Assembly: GCF_000003605.2 (NCBI RefSeq) | Contig: NW_003116459.1 | Span: 56,345 to 120,344, forward strand | Direction of reading: 5' to 3' | Source of the DNA: Saccoglossus kowalevskii | Taxonomy: Eukaryota > Hemichordata > Enteropneusta > Harrimaniidae | DNA: 64,000 bases | In this document: positions 1 to 14,048 of the stretch, one piece after another | How positions within the stretch are numbered: position 1 is the first letter of the stretch | Layout of the letters: every line of letters starts with the position of its first letter | The notes under the pieces: model-generated | Told to the model about the DNA's origin: nothing | Database searches by the model: none | The model's input: the letters and a program-made list of their open reading frames with translations, nothing else | Made by a program: the position numbers and the translations under genes

Positions 1-1502
1 AAATCTATTATATCATAGTGGAACTAAATTTGCTTCTTTTGTGTTTGTTTTTTTCTGATTTTGGGCAAAATCTTATATACAATTATTATTGGTATTTTTT
101 CCTGAATCATGAAACTATATATAATTTCTTCTTATAATATTATATAATTTACATTATCATTTACGTAACCTCTATAAAAGAGTAATATTGTGCTTGCAAC
201 TAGGAAATCTGAGGTGCGATTTCATTAACTAGGAAATATTTGTGAAGTTGCTAAGCGGGGTCACCATTCATAATAATATACATTTGCAGGATTCAGTTCT
301 TTTAATTCATTATTTCATATTCCCACTTGACTGAACAAAGCATGGGACACGACCACCAATGTCAGAATCATCGTTTTATTCATAGTAGTGTGGTAAATAT
401 CTGAGCTTTAAATATCTCAGTTTTAACACCCATTGTAATCCCTCTTTACGTGACAAAGTTATCCTATTGATTAGATGTCCATTTCCGTCATGCATATTGA
501 TCACATCGTTATTAAAACCCAAAATCATTAATAATTGAAAAGCCAAAAATAACAAAAATAATTATTCAGTATCTAAAGCCATAATTAATATCAAATCAAA
601 ATAATATAGTGCTCTATGTTTTTCCTACTTGTTGTAATTTTATATGCAATATTAAACGATATTGAACAAAGTACTGATAACCATAATTACCTTCAGAATA
701 AACACACTGGTTTTGCTCGACAATGTGTTTCATTTTGTATTAAACGTGTGTATACAAGGATAATTTTATTTAGTTCTCGAAGTCGGAATCACAATGCTTC
801 TATTGTCTTGTGTGTATGGATAACGATGATGAATTATACTCATGTTACTAGACACGTTAATACCATTTTATGGCGTAGTTAAACGTATTGTGTGGTATAA
901 TTTTGTTATTTATGTTAAACTGTCATTTCTATTTCACATTTACGGCACTGGGAGAGTTTGAAACCTGCTTTTAGTACTGGCTATTAAATATCTAAATAAA
1001 TTACTTGATTCACTTACTGTAATTGTGTAACCAGTTTAATCTCTGTATAGGGTTACTGCCGTACATGGGAGCAAAGAGATGTTATACACTGGTCTAGTGT
1101 TACCGGATATATGCACAGTGACAAAGACAACGACTTTAGATAATCTTATATTAATTTATTCAGAAACCGTTTCTGGTATCTATTACATTAAGATTACCGG
1201 CAAGACATTCCACAACGCTCACGGGTTAATAACAAAACATTTACATTCGTCTCCGAGGACAGCTCACTCCAAATTTTGCAATTGTAAATTACAAACGTAG
1301 TTTCAATACTAAGAATCAGTACCGCTTGGAGAGCTAGTATACTAAATATGTAGGTAGGTTTAAATAAGTGATCTTGTTTTCCATAAGTGATCCTGTGTAT
1401 GTGTAGAATAAGCAGTATATACGCACTTGACAGTATAATTTAAAAATAATTATTCAAACATAAATCCGAATTGATACAACGGTTGTTTGTTTTCAAGAAA
1501 AG
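1..1502. other. Unique AT-rich DNA, no gene seen
   Basis: Short open frames only (the longest 88 and 73 codons), Ile/Tyr/Asn/His-rich and without recognisable domains. No repeat or structural RNA seen. Confidence 0.6.
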
Positions 1503-1806
1503 TTAAATATCTCCACTAAGCAAAGTTGAATTATTGCTAGTAAACAAGTATGATGAAACAAATCCCACATCATATGGAATGTATTTGCTAATTGGTGCTT
1601 GGATATCTAAATTAAATCTGTTGTTGATGGAAATGCTTGGTAATTGCTCTGTCCATTTTACTCTCAAAAACATTGCTAACTTATATGGCAGTCCCTGCTC
1701 TCCTTGGAAACACTGCGTGAAAGGTTCATCAAAAATGACTGCCCAGTTTGTGCAAACTTGACCCTCTATATTAGGCTTTCGAATCATATACGCCAAAATG
1801 TCGGTT
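1503..1806 (-). CDS. Possible terminal coding exon of an unrecognised gene
   Basis: On the minus strand a pyrimidine-rich acceptor (TTGTTGTTGTCTCATTCAG) precedes a 100-codon frame that starts in phase 2 with TDILAYMIRKPNIEGQVCTN, continues WAVIFDEPFTQCFQGEQGLP and ends SNNSTLLSGDI before a stop. Composition is protein-like (varied residues, W, C, G, P spread through), unlike the Ile/Tyr/Asn-rich chance frames nearby. The frame stays open upstream of the acceptor for 47 more codons, so this could also be an unspliced 147-codon frame. I recognise no family. I see no partner exon and no clear AATAAA downstream. At this base composition a frame of this length by chance is uncommon but not excluded. 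Confidence 0.28.
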
Positions 1807-3338
1807 CTGAATGAGACAACAACAAATAATAAGAATTTACGGTGGTAAATTACGTAATTTGTGCAATCACCATAACAACCGCCATTTGTGTCATTAATAC
1901 TTACTATTGGGTGGTAAATAAATGTATGAAACGTGTCTGGGTACAACAGTTACAAATATATGAACTTTATGACTGAAATTAACATTTTGGTCACGTACCA
2001 AGTAACAAAAGATAAGGCGTCAAATACCTGGGGATATTTCATTTTGAATGCATCGTACGTTCAAGAGCTAACTAACAAGATTTGATTAATCAGATGTTTT
2101 GTGGTTTTGACAGAGGTGGTACTGTGAACTGGAAACATTGCGTCATTTTGTAATGATGGTATTGTTACATTTCATCATATTTAATTTAAAATCAGCCGGA
2201 CATCAATCTCTCATGTTGTTCTCTGTTCACAAAGCTACTAATATTTACATAGAAAATAAATTGATGTTTCATTGCCCCGGCCTGTCATCGTAGTTGCAAC
2301 TAGTACCCCTAAGTAACTCCACAATTGTCAACCTCCTACATCCGCACATTTCTAGAAATCACACACGAAGCGTCTACGTGTGTAAAATAACCATCATTCT
2401 AGGGGGTTCCAATATGAGTATCGCCAAGGATGCCGACATCATAGTAGATAGTGGCGTCTTGCATAAGGCATTTCTAGATATATGTGTATCTTACGTGCCA
2501 CAATGGCAGACAAATTTAAAGCACTTGATGTTTAATTGATTTTAAAATAATCGCCTTGTACGCTGAAAATCAAATTATTGTGCCTCACGCTTTTACCTTC
2601 GATTTCAGACCATACCATACCTACTATTACTTGGCTCAAGACTCTTGTATAATATACTTTGGTACCAGGATTGCTACAATGGCGCGGTTGTATTCGCAGT
2701 TATTGCTATATGGCAGAATCCCCTATTTAAGTAACTTAGACAATTTAAAAATGACTTTTGGGAGATCACTGGGTACGATTCGCTTGTAAACGAGTCCGCC
2801 TGCAGTGTCGAGGGTCAACACCGTGTAAGCAAGTTCGAGTTGCATGTTACGTGTTGCTTGTTTCTCTGTAATTCCGTACACATCACTGCCTGTATCTAGT
2901 CATTTTGAATAAATAACCTGGCATCACACGTGATCTTCAATGTATTGTGACAATATAAGTGAAGTTAACAATTACTTGAAAAGCAATGTTATTCTTTTTT
3001 GTCTGAAGTCAAATCTTATTGGTAACAACGTTTGCAAATTGAAAGCTTTGTATGCTACTGTATAACATTTCTTTTCACGCATATTTGCGTGCGTTTGATC
3101 TGCAGTATGATATCACGCTGTACCATACGTAACTCCATGTCAAATGAGATTCTCTTTTGATTAATAGCCATAGGCCATATTGTGCCAATATTTACTTTCA
3201 ATTGCCACCAGGGTACGCATATTCACTTAACAGTTTTCAGTTTTTGATAAAAGAAACACTAATCTATATAATGGTATCTGTAGCTCGTGGATAATGTTTT
3301 AACATGTTTATTATAAAAGCCAGACGAGTATGGAGCTC
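1807..3338. other. Unique DNA, no gene established
   Basis: Two + strand frames, 2294-2539 and 2556-2789, each have an acceptor-like AG inside (after ATCATTCTAG near 2402 and CGATTTCAG near 2608) and fairly mixed composition, for example SIAKDADIIVDSGVLHKAFL. Neither shows a known domain or a donor that would link them, so I leave them uncalled. Confidence 0.45.
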
Positions 3339-3414
3339 GCGCGTCGGTCGATACTCCCGCTGTACTGTCTTCGTGCATACATTGAGGCATCCTCGGAATA
3401 ACCTCATATTATTT
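3339..3414 (+). repeat. Dispersed repeat, copy 1
   Basis: Begins GCGCGTCGGTCGATACTCCC and runs through CTGTACTGTCTTCGTGCATA to an ATTATT-rich end. The match to 29634-29709 covers 76 bases in the same orientation with few differences. It breaks off abruptly at GCGCGTCGG on the left. Class unknown: too short to show transposon ends. Confidence 0.75.
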
Positions 3415-6400
3415 AATCAAATAACGCGAGGTAGTACACAGGATGTAGTGTAAGATATCAATGGGTCGTAGTTCAATCATGTGTCAGTGTTGTTGTATTG
3501 ACTTCTAGGTGATCCCGGGAAAGGTCAATAGTGAGAATTTTTTGGATTCAAAATTGAAAGACGACGAGATATTGCCCAATTCACATATATGCACGATCCG
3601 CAGGCTTAGGTTTAGGTTTGGTTTAGGTTTGTGTAGCGAACGACAATAGCCCAACCACCGACGCTCACAACTTGGATTCCACCATTAACAAAAAGCAACA
3701 TTATGGTTGTATAACTTGTCAGATGTTTTTAATTCAGTATTTTTTCAATATTCTTCCAAAATTCAACCACTATATTTCCCTAAAAATAAAAAAACGGTTT
3801 TATGTATTTCCGTACTAAACTTGTAGTCAATTCATGTTCCAGGGCCACTTGGTTTAGCCGTGCATTATCAGCCAATATACCATGGATTACATATGCAAAT
3901 TTTGTGTTTGGACCAATCAAATCAATGGATTAACAATATCATTATACTGGCATAATATAATTATAAATAAAGTAGACGAAAGTATGAGATATGAAAAATG
4001 CTGTAAGTCACCCAAGAAAAGTTACACAAATTACATTTCCGGGTAAATTGAAAATTACGCGCCTGTACGTTCGGCACTAAAATGACATTACAACAACCAG
4101 CAAAGTCTGCCGAGGCACGCATCCTACAACAATAGGCGTTTCTAGTCTGTTTTATAGTAGTCTTGGGTTTTCTAATATGACGATATTTTTTCCCCATAAA
4201 AAACAAAGTCAAATGACTCAAACATCGTCTATGTTTTCATCCATTCTTACGCAAAAATTGTTACGTGGTCATAAGTCTTCATGTGTATTATGTGAACAAT
4301 AACATCAAATAAAACCCATGTGTACTAATCTTAGAAATCAGAATATATGTTCTAATTCCCGCGACCTTAAATAAAACCTTAAGAACAAACTATCACACTC
4401 ACCTTTAAGATTATCTGCATCACAATGTATAGAATTATAGAATTACGTGCACAGGATACAAAATGTGAAATTTGTTTATGTTTACGATTTGAAAACAATC
4501 ACAAACTTATCATATTTGTTCACCTTACCTTAACATTACCGTTGTCATCTTAAAATATTATTTAGAGCGATAACATTTCACAAATTGTAGACATTTTTTT
4601 AATTTCTCGGTCGATGTCACGTGTGCACGATCCCACGACACGGAAAATATAGAAAGGATACATACAGTACAGTTTGGCTACAAGGCACCAGACATTATTG
4701 TGGCAGCGGCGCGGTGCAAACTATGTGACGTAGGAAAGTATTTTTCACTAGTAGTTTACTTGACAATCAGAGTGAGCTTTACATAATATTCCCATTACGC
4801 AATGTTTCCATTACGTGGAGTTTTACCACATATTGGTTTTCGAAAAATGTATATACACTACGCACAATCCGAAAGTAATTAAACAAGTGGGTAGGGTACA
4901 GTTCATTATTGTTGTAACAATGTATGGTAATCAGGCATCCTAAATTATGTAATACCAACTGTGATCCAACATATAGAATGTATATTTCACTCCCGCTTCT
5001 AAGCTAGTCTCTGACTTTATGACCTCAGTATGTCTGAAAATGAAAAGATAACTGAAGATGTCATTGTCAATGGAATTACATCTCTTCCGATAGTGTGTGC
5101 AATTATTGTCATTGCTACAAAATTGATCTAATTATGTTATAATGCACACGTATAGGAATTGACAAAGGACATTGCCGCCATAATTCATTGAGACCGTATA
5201 TCTTATTATTTCAAACAATACAACTAATTTGCAGTTGTTAAATTCATCATATTTGCGTGCCAAGAGAGGTACTCACACTGAGCCATCAAGAATGTGTGAC
5301 TGACAATAGTGTGTAGGAATGTTTAGTTGCTAGTAATACTCTTACCGTATTCATAAGCTTTCAGTTAAGAGCTAGATAAGTCGTTTTGTCAAAACTGGCT
5401 ATTGATTGGGTGAAAGTGACAATGCGATACTGATAACGATCGAGTATTGCATTTTGGGAAATTTGTGGAAGTCTGCCTCCAATCATATCTACATTGCTAT
5501 CGATTATCTAAGCGATCGGATCGGTTATTTCCTGTAGGTGTTCCTATTTGGGTCTATACGCGGGAGTATCGTGTTTCGTGATTAATGTCAAGATTCTTGT
5601 CACGGCCGCGCATGTCATAGACTATTCCTGTATAGGCTGTGAGTGTGATCACAATTCTGAACGGACACAAAAGACGCAACGTTTCAGGCAACGTTTCAGG
5701 TGAGAGTTTATGTCTATTACCAAATTTAGCGACTACTAAATCTAGCAAACACAATCCGTCGCAATTTGTTTGTTTATTTGTAGTATGTGATATTTCAGTG
5801 TTTACTTGATGCGAATATATATTACATAAAACATTACAGTGTACGCGTAATATATTAATTTAAGTGACCAATGGAATTTCGAATGATGCCTACGATCTAT
5901 TTATTGTAGATTTACCTAAGCTTGATAACATTGAACCGACAAATGTAAACACCAACTGAGCAAATGGTCTGACACATTTCTCAAAATACATATAATAACA
6001 TTTTACTTAGAGATCATCCACATAGCTGAGTTTTAGCACTATTATGTGAAATAACTGACAGTACGCTGGCAATCACGTTGGCTACCCATTTGAGTTCATT
6101 TAACGTTTGTGTACAGTCTTGGAACGTTTCCGCATTCAAAAATTTGGTTTTTGTTGATCCAAAATATTTCACGAGATTTTCGCGTATTCAAACCAGCAAA
6201 TATTTTACATAAATTTCAAAATATACCATGAGAATCTAAAATCGCAGTGTACAATATAAAAATGCCGCTATTAGCTCTCCTAAACAAAATCCCGGTCCGT
6301 CTAATGGTATTTCAATTATAATAATAACATTATTTAAGTTGGAATTTCTGATTATTGGTACGAGGCGGCAACTTTGATCGTTGTGCACGGCCAAAAGAAC

Positions 6401-9400
6401 AGTTATTTTAATCAATAGAGAATAATTCCGATAATGCCGCCATAGTGTGATGTCAAGCGTGGAAACATTGGTAGTATTCCACCACAATCACTTAACCATA
6501 GCATACGTTACATATAGAATTTTGTATAACGTGTCACGCCGCTAAACAAGGGTCTTAAACTCATTAAAACATAAATATATATTTCTGTAAGAAATAATTT
6601 TCTGTTGATGCGTTTTGTATGTTTCCCATAATCCGCAAATGGTGTGTTTTTTCGCGACTGTAATCCGTTAATTTCAATTAGTAAGCTTTCCTGGCAATAT
6701 CCCCATCGTTTGGATACGGTCATCAAAACATCTACACATTGACCCATCATCCTACAACTACCTTCAAATAAACATAGGTAACCTTAAGGGAACAAATATA
6801 CTGTATAGTGGTGGGGTGATTATATTGTGCTGATAAAGACTGTCATTAAGTAATTCACAGAATGCCCATTTATCGCGACCCAGTTTGGTGGCATTCTGAA
6901 TTGCTGTACTTATATGGTCAAATTACAACACGTTCGATTTAACATTGACAATGATAACACTAGGAGGTAACAGTAGTCAGACTGATCGACCGAACACCAC
7001 TATTTAATATAGATTGGCTATTTTATGCAGTATGACAGAAACAGTTAAACATAATTACTTGTCTTTACTGTTGACCGTCGTACACAAAATTCAACTAAAT
7101 GTATAGTCAGTTATCATGGTTTTATAATTTTGCTCGTATCTGTGACTCGTTCATGTTATCAGCTAGATAACTGCTTTATGATATACTATAATATCAATGT
7201 AGTATTTTGTTTATTTATTGCTTTTTTTCTTAGACTTCAACTTCCTTATCTAGACAATTTTCTTTCAAATTATCACAATAGAATTGCGACTTCGCAGACT
7301 ATTGTGATGATAGCTGAAGTGATCATATGTAAAGCATCATATCAATACCACCTTGAAATGCGCACAGTGTTCTACCATTAATGGGCAATAATCCTTTGCA
7401 AATAAAATAGAAAATATATGTTATTACTATCACTATAAAACATTGTAGATTTATGCATGTGCGACATGCTGACTATTAATGTTTTCGACATTGAAATAGG
7501 CATGTGAAACGACTATTTTGAGAAAAACGTTGATGTATTATTTCGATATCAACTGAATTTAATGAACATTAAGAATGATAGAAGACTTAAGCTAGGGATC
7601 ATCTTATTTGATGTTATAGTATGGGATTGCCAATTACAATTATCAATAATAAAATGTCAATAATTAATATGTATAAAAACACAGCAAACAACTCGACATA
7701 TATCAAGCTATTATAGGACTCCCCGCTACTCTGTTTGTACACGTCATCGTCCCGCACAATATATCAAGTACAATATCGATGAAAACTATTTTACATTTCT
7801 GGAATTGTTTATGTTTATTGTAAATCATCCATACATACTGTGATAACAATGAAATCATTCTTAAAAACTCTATGATAAAAGTGAATCTTAACTTGTAAAT
7901 ATAGACAAAATATTTTTCTGTGCCTACATCCGGAACGAGAACTTATCAAATGTTAGAATGTTATAAAAAGGAATTATTTGATAATATATTTGTTGTGCGA
8001 TGCTTTTAAAAGCAATTGTCAGAAAAAAAGTAAAATAACGTTTAAAATGCTTGTAGAATATCACTGCGGTACCAGACACTCTATACGTGTAACATTATTG
8101 GTATAATGATATACAACTTATCTTAAAATTTCTTATACATTACCTAAAATCTCAAGTATACAATTGTATTACGTACATTTTTTTTGAAATATATAAAACG
8201 TCATTTGAATTACAAATTCGTTTAATGTTAAATTACCAAAAAAAATCCCCTCATCTGAAATATTGGTTCTGTACAATATGAGAAGATGGAAATAAATTAG
8301 AAACCGTTCATAATTTGGTGTCTGTATATATTCTATAAGTCTCATTTTATATATGCGTTTATTAAAAAATATATTTCCCTGAACGTATATCTTACGGCGG
8401 TATTATTATATTGCGGAGCTAACAAAAAACTCAACTACCGAACAACTACTCATTGAGCAACACTTTTCAATTAAATTGAGAGTCGTAATATAAATGCACT
8501 TATTCTACTTCATTATAGCGGTAACAAATAATGAAGAGCTCTACGTCATCAACAGGTGCGGATTGAAAGGCTAATGTTCCACATCTTTTGAAAACCGCAC
8601 GATTTAATTACAATTTTACGCGATTGACAATTGTGGAGAAAAGTACAATGTTACCCCCAATTGATTACTCAATACTGCTAATAATGGGCTACGTGGAACG
8701 AGCGCATATAACCATATGGTTCAGTTATTTAAGATCATGTATGCATAAGCTTGGGTATTTTGTATGTTGAAATTATGACAATTTACGTCATATGTTGCCT
8801 GCACCGGCGTGCTCCTATAGTTTATAGCTTCTTGAATCATGTCAAATTAATTCTTCTACACAATGTTATGCACCACACACTTTTACCTCACACATACGTA
8901 TATACTCGCGATGTGCAGCACATCTACCCTTATATTACCCCTATAGAATATCACAGTGACCAACAGGTCAGTAAATCAGCATGTTTAACGACAATGGCTT
9001 GTGTATTCTCATAGACACAACTATGATCTGCACCAATTTCGTATATATGTTCAGGCACAGTATTTTATTTCTGATAAGGTAATGACAATACTACTTCAAA
9101 GCTGTGGGTTTTAGTTTTCTTCACATGTTGTAACGGGAATTGTGTTATTGTATAATTTTATGATAGTCGGAACATTTAAGTTTTATGACCGGAATGATCC
9201 ATACCTATTTATAATAATTCTTCACCACACCAAGGTTTATTTATTCGGCCTTCACTTTACCATTATATCTTGGCAGGTTTCCCATTATAAACCTGCATTC
9301 ACTGTCGACAAAATCATTCACATCGGCGCATAAATGGGACACAAGGTCACGTGTTGTGACGCGTTTCCATGCAGAATTGTTTCTTAAGTTAAGCTATGAC

Positions 9401-11269
9401 GTGTATAAAATGTGTGGAATTGGTGACAGTTGTCGCTACCAGTTTACAGTTGTTGGATGCTGATTGATAATTCAATTTAACTGAGGCTTTAAAGTTTTTC
9501 CTGACACGGTTTTGTGTGGACCATAGATGGTCGGATTCAGTGAAAATTGAATATAGTATTTATATCACCGATGAGTGTCATTTATACCAATTCACAAACT
9601 GATGGCAATTATAGCCCGACAGAGAGCGGAGAAATAAATGCTGCAGTGTGTATTAAATTTTCATCTCTATACGATTGAGAGAGACAGAAAATAAATATTC
9701 TCTTTCCCTTGAAAGCAACGTACGCATGGATTTTCAAATGTCACATAAACAGTTTACCAAACCCTCTTGACTGGATGTAATATTATTATGTAATATTAAT
9801 TCACACTGGGACAACTGTCATAAATTGTCCCGTTTCTGAACGACTAGTCATTCAGTCCAGTCCAGGGAAAACATAGTCAGCAGACAGACATCACAGTCAT
9901 AAATAACCACACAATAATATATCCACGTACTTTGACGAAGCCCTATTCAATTGCAAACAAGGTTCATTATCTAGTCGTGTTGAGAAAAACTTTACAAATC
10001 AATCCAATTTATTTCACCCTGTTATATACATTGGTTGGTGTATGTAAACAATTGATGGCGATATTTAGCATACTGAATACCAATAAATCACCAACACATG
10101 TAATTAGTAGCAGCAATTCGAATTCCAATTACCTTAATTACTTCCATGTCTTACATTACGAAGAAGTGGCCTTCAGATTTGTGAATAATAATTACACTTG
10201 CTCACTGTGTTGCCTCGTTTTAGCACTACTGTGTATAATTTGCGTCTCAGCTAGATACATTCTGCTATCGAATGAGAATACTATAGTCTCTGTAAGTTTT
10301 CAGTTACGTCAAAACATGTGACACACAAGATACACTTTCAACAAACTGCCAAACACTGCCAATAAACAAGCTGTTCTCTGATTGTTCTGACTGCTTGGTG
10401 TTAGAGCTAGGTAGCCAATCAGGCACAATCTTGTAAGCAGCTTTGTACTGACTGCATGATTTCCTAGGAAGTGCTAATGTAGTTTTCTATAGCACCTATA
10501 CGACTGAGTGGAGTTGACATAAAAATAAGAGGCATATCTCGTAATACAGTAAAGCGGGCTTTGACTGGATTAGTGTGCAGTTTGCTGAACAACATCATTT
10601 ACTCCTAGTATACAAGTCATATTGTATCTGTTATGTATGTTTCACATCAACTACCAGCCTTTGAATGCTGGTATATAAAATAAAACTGTTTGTAGAAACT
10701 AATGGATTTGTAGGTCCCTCTCATAGTTGTCTCACTCCATTCAACATCATGATCATGTCATTTGACGATGAGCAAGTGTTTCTTTCGAGGAACAGTCAGC
10801 AAGAACATTTTGATCATTTGTTTTCATGAGCGAAGGACAACTGTATAATTCAAAGAACGATTCGGCACTTCCCTCTGTATCAAAACTGCACATATGAATG
10901 TGAATAGCGACACAAATCAAAGCCCTAGGAGTGATTCACGTTTTATAGGGAGAGAATGGTTGCACATCTTCTTGCATGTTTGCTGTGGTTCTGATTTCCT
11001 AAGGATATCTGCATATCTCAAGTTTCCATTTTCTTAATTCCATTTTGTTGTGAGTTTACACCTAGTTTATTGCCCAGACGCATGAGGTTTCCTAAAATAC
11101 GATTTATGAACTGTGCCGGTGAATTTCAATTATAGGCGACTGCAAACTATATGATATAGGAATACTTGGTCAGAATATGGATCCAGTGTAGGAGGACCCG
11201 TAGAATTTTTGCAATATGATTTGCATGGCTTGGACTGTGAGCCATTTGGCTTGGGTGTTCTGGTTAGAA
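3415..11269. other. Unique AT-rich DNA, no gene seen
   Basis: Chance-length frames throughout. The longest, 9932-10321 (+), has no upstream ATG (first ATG near 10055) and ends in a hydrophobic Cys/Leu stretch. A TATAAAA at 9404-9410 is followed only by very short frames. A TTTAGG-like string (3605-3633) is too short to be telomeric. Confidence 0.55.
5676..5699. repeat. Exact 12-bp tandem duplication before a donor-like site
   Basis: GCAACGTTTCAG occurs twice head to tail, the second copy being followed by GTGAGA. It looks like a splice donor (CAG/GTGAGA), but no exon with coding character precedes it on the + strand. Confidence 0.7.
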
Positions 11270-12008
11270 TAAAGGTCATATTGTGCAAGAGTATCTGGTG
11301 GACTGAGGGCCACAATGTGCAAGAGTACCTTGTAGACTGGGGGCCACAATGTGCAAGAGTACCTAGTAGACTGAGGGCCACAATGTGCAAGAGTACCTGG
11401 TAGACTGATGGCCACAATGTGCAAGAGTACCAGGTAGATTGGGGCTACAATGTGCAAGAGTACCTGGTAGTCTGAGGGCCACAATGTGCAAGAGTACTTA
11501 GTAGACTGAGGGCCACAATTTGCAAGAGTACCTGGTAGACTGTGGACCACAATGTACAAGAGTACCTGGTAGACTGAGGGCCACAATGTGCAAGAGTACC
11601 TGGTAAACTGAGGGCCACAATGTGCAAGAGTACCTGGTAAACTGAGGGCCACAATGTGCAAGAGTACCTGGTAGACTGTGGGCCACAATGTGCAAGAGTA
11701 CCTGGTAGACTGTGGATCACAATGTGCAAGAGTACCTGGTAGACTGATGGCCATAATGTACAAGAGTACCTGGTAGACTGAGGGCCACAATGTGCAAGAG
11801 TACTTGGTAGGCTGAGGGCCACAATGTGCAAGAGTACCTGGTAGACTGATGGCCATAATGTGCAAGAGTACCTGGTAGGCTGAGGGCCACAATGTGCAAG
11901 AGTACCTGGTAGGCTGAGGGCCACAATGTGCAAGAGTACCTGGTAGACTGAGAGCCATAATGTGCAAGAGTACCTGGTAGACAGAGGGACAAAATGTGCA
12001 AGAGAACA
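11270..12008. repeat. 34-bp minisatellite, about 22 copies
   Basis: The anchor GTGCAAGAG recurs every 34 bases from 11283 to 11996 with a single 1-base slip near 11452. The rest of the unit reads TACCTGGTAGACTGAGGGCC followed by ACAAT. Copies differ at only a few positions, and the left-most is the most diverged. Because 34 leaves remainder 1 on division by 3, one stop-free reading of the unit keeps all three minus frames open. This produces long overlapping open frames up to 284 codons that repeat every 34 residues and are not genes. Confidence 0.97.
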
Positions 12009-13899
12009 TGCTTATTTGACGCAATTGTCAAATACCGTGAAATATTACATCATTGGATATCAGAATAATACAATAATCCAGTACGATGCCATGTTGCAAT
12101 TTCGTGTTTACCACCGACATTCGTTACTTACGTGATCTAATGACGTCATCAACGATTTCAATATAAAATTGTAAGGTCAAACTGTGCTCATAAATGTGAG
12201 TTTTTCGTCGCATAGCAACACATAACGACTGTACACAACGCGTAATATAACATAACTCATAATATATACATTATATTTGAAACTAATGAAAATAAAAATA
12301 TGTGGACTAGTCGAAAAGGTTCACAGCAAGGCAGGCAGGTCATAGAAGAATATTCATGTGATTCCCCCTAAAGGGGCGAAGATATTGGACTAGTTCAGAT
12401 TATATTATATGTCACTGTCTGCGCTGGTAAACATGGCCTATGTGATGGTTATTGCTGTCACGTTATTCGATGTAGATGTATGATAGTCTACTTAGTTCAT
12501 TCATAACACTTCAAACATCATACCTCGGTGGTGCTTATTCGGCTCATCGATACAGCCGACAGTTGATTGTTATGCGCTGAGTGAAATAATATGTGACCTC
12601 CGTTTGCATGTACCTTTACAAGGAAGTAGTGGGTGTCTTTCATCTTAATCCTTTTTCACAGCATAAATCTACGCATATTTTATGGAAGTATAACGAAGTG
12701 AACTGATTTTCTATTAGGGAATCCAGTGTACACCTTTAAAAAACCTTAGCCGCGACATATATTATAATGTCGGGTGCTGCCGATTTAATGAGCAAGGTGC
12801 TGCTCATTGGCCGGTCAGAGTATGCGTATATTAGATATCCAATGTTTCCAAATTTGAACAGATCTTCCACGTTAAGGAATTTGAAAAATATTTCTGAGCG
12901 AATTTTTCTTGTGTACCTGTACCTGAAACACAAGCCTCGTCGAAATAACCACACTGTCAATTTCTTTATTCTCATGCTACCGCTGCATGAATATACAAAT
13001 TCACATTTCGGGGTATTATAATTGAAACAAAATAATCCACATTGCCTATTGATAGTTGGTGGATGTTGGTTTAAATAATTGTCTCGACTACCTCTCGTCC
13101 ATTATTGCGCACATCACATCCGTTGCCCTGTTATTTAAAACAATAATGAATCCAAACACAGTGCCATATTGGACGAAGCCACACTCTTCCCGAAAATTAA
13201 TATAACACTGTGGAGAATTCAATGTTGTTGTTAAAAATCACCACCATCATAATAAAACAAATTAGTTATTTGTATTTTGAGGAGTATTTGTTGAAAAGGA
13301 TTTACTTGCGAATAGAGGTTTACATTATCGTGTGAAAATGTAAAGTTATGACGTCATAAAAAAACCTAATTCAGATAGTGGTGATTTATAGCACACATTA
13401 CTGGGCAGCACGTCGTCCGTTATTCCCTAAATGTTCAGAATGACCTGCATATTCGTATTAATCAATCACAATTATATATTCACAGAATATATTATGGGGT
13501 CGTCACCAGATATCACTTGTTCGAATAATACTAGTGATATTTCACACTAAACGTCATACTCGTGAATGGTATGCACCACGGTCATGCGCTAAAAACTAAT
13601 ATAATGAAATCACACGTACGTGACGGTATTATCAAAACACCTCACAGAAAAGCGGGAAATATTACCGGCGCCGTGCAGTTATCGATTTTCCCATGCAGCG
13701 TATTGCAAAATGGAATGACGTAACTGACAAAAATCAAAGGTCCCGCGCTGCAAGTTGGCACAACACGGGAGTACAATACGTCTTCATTATAAAAACAAAC
13801 CTGGACGGGCGGTTGGCGTGCACTATCCAAATGTAATGAGAATGTCCGCACACTTTCTACTAGCAACAGGGTGTTGTCGATTTCACGGAATATTTGTGG
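12009..13899. other. Unique DNA, no gene seen
   Basis: Two CRE palindromes (12141, 13349) and a CpG-richer stretch from about 13600. Frames of up to 99 codons on both strands overlap one another there and look like a by-product of the higher G+C. Confidence 0.5.
12141..12148. promoter_or_regulatory. CRE palindrome TGACGTCA
   Basis: Exact 8-bp CREB/ATF site, one of 11 in the window. The others are 13349, 18254, 24659, 27545, 45230, 52961, 53287, 58851, 59833 and 60288 (start positions). No gene is visible next to this one. Confidence 0.4.
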
Positions 13900-14048
13900 A
13901 CGACACTGATTGGTTGTTTGTTTGTTTGTTCGGAACGCCAAGCTTACCTATATGTAGCTGAGTTAGCAAATCAATACCTGATTGGCATCGGTTGTATATA
14001 AATCGTGTACGCCATTGTAATCACGTTTTGTGAAGTCATTTCTCTGTG
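13900..14048 (+). promoter_or_regulatory. Possible TATA/CCAAT promoter
   Basis: TATATAAA (13995-14002) is preceded by two inverted CCAAT boxes (TGATTGG near 13908 and 13978), the nearer one about 15 bases away. The upstream 300 bases are CpG-richer than average. A start site would be expected near 14025-14035, about 20 bases before the first ATG (14049). Confidence 0.3.

Noticed and set aside
3605-3633. Telomere-like TTTAGG(T) string
   Set aside because: Only about three imperfect units, not the usual animal TTAGGG, and inside unique DNA.
9932-10321. 129-codon + frame with a hydrophobic C-terminal stretch
   Set aside because: It begins without an ATG, and its length is within chance expectation for this base composition. 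Residues are Ile/Leu/Asn/Tyr-rich with no known domain.
11130-12031. Long minus-strand open frames (up to 284 codons) with 34-residue repeats
   Set aside because: They are the 34-bp minisatellite read in three frames, and the frames overlap each other completely. No start context, splice site or non-repeat domain supports a protein.
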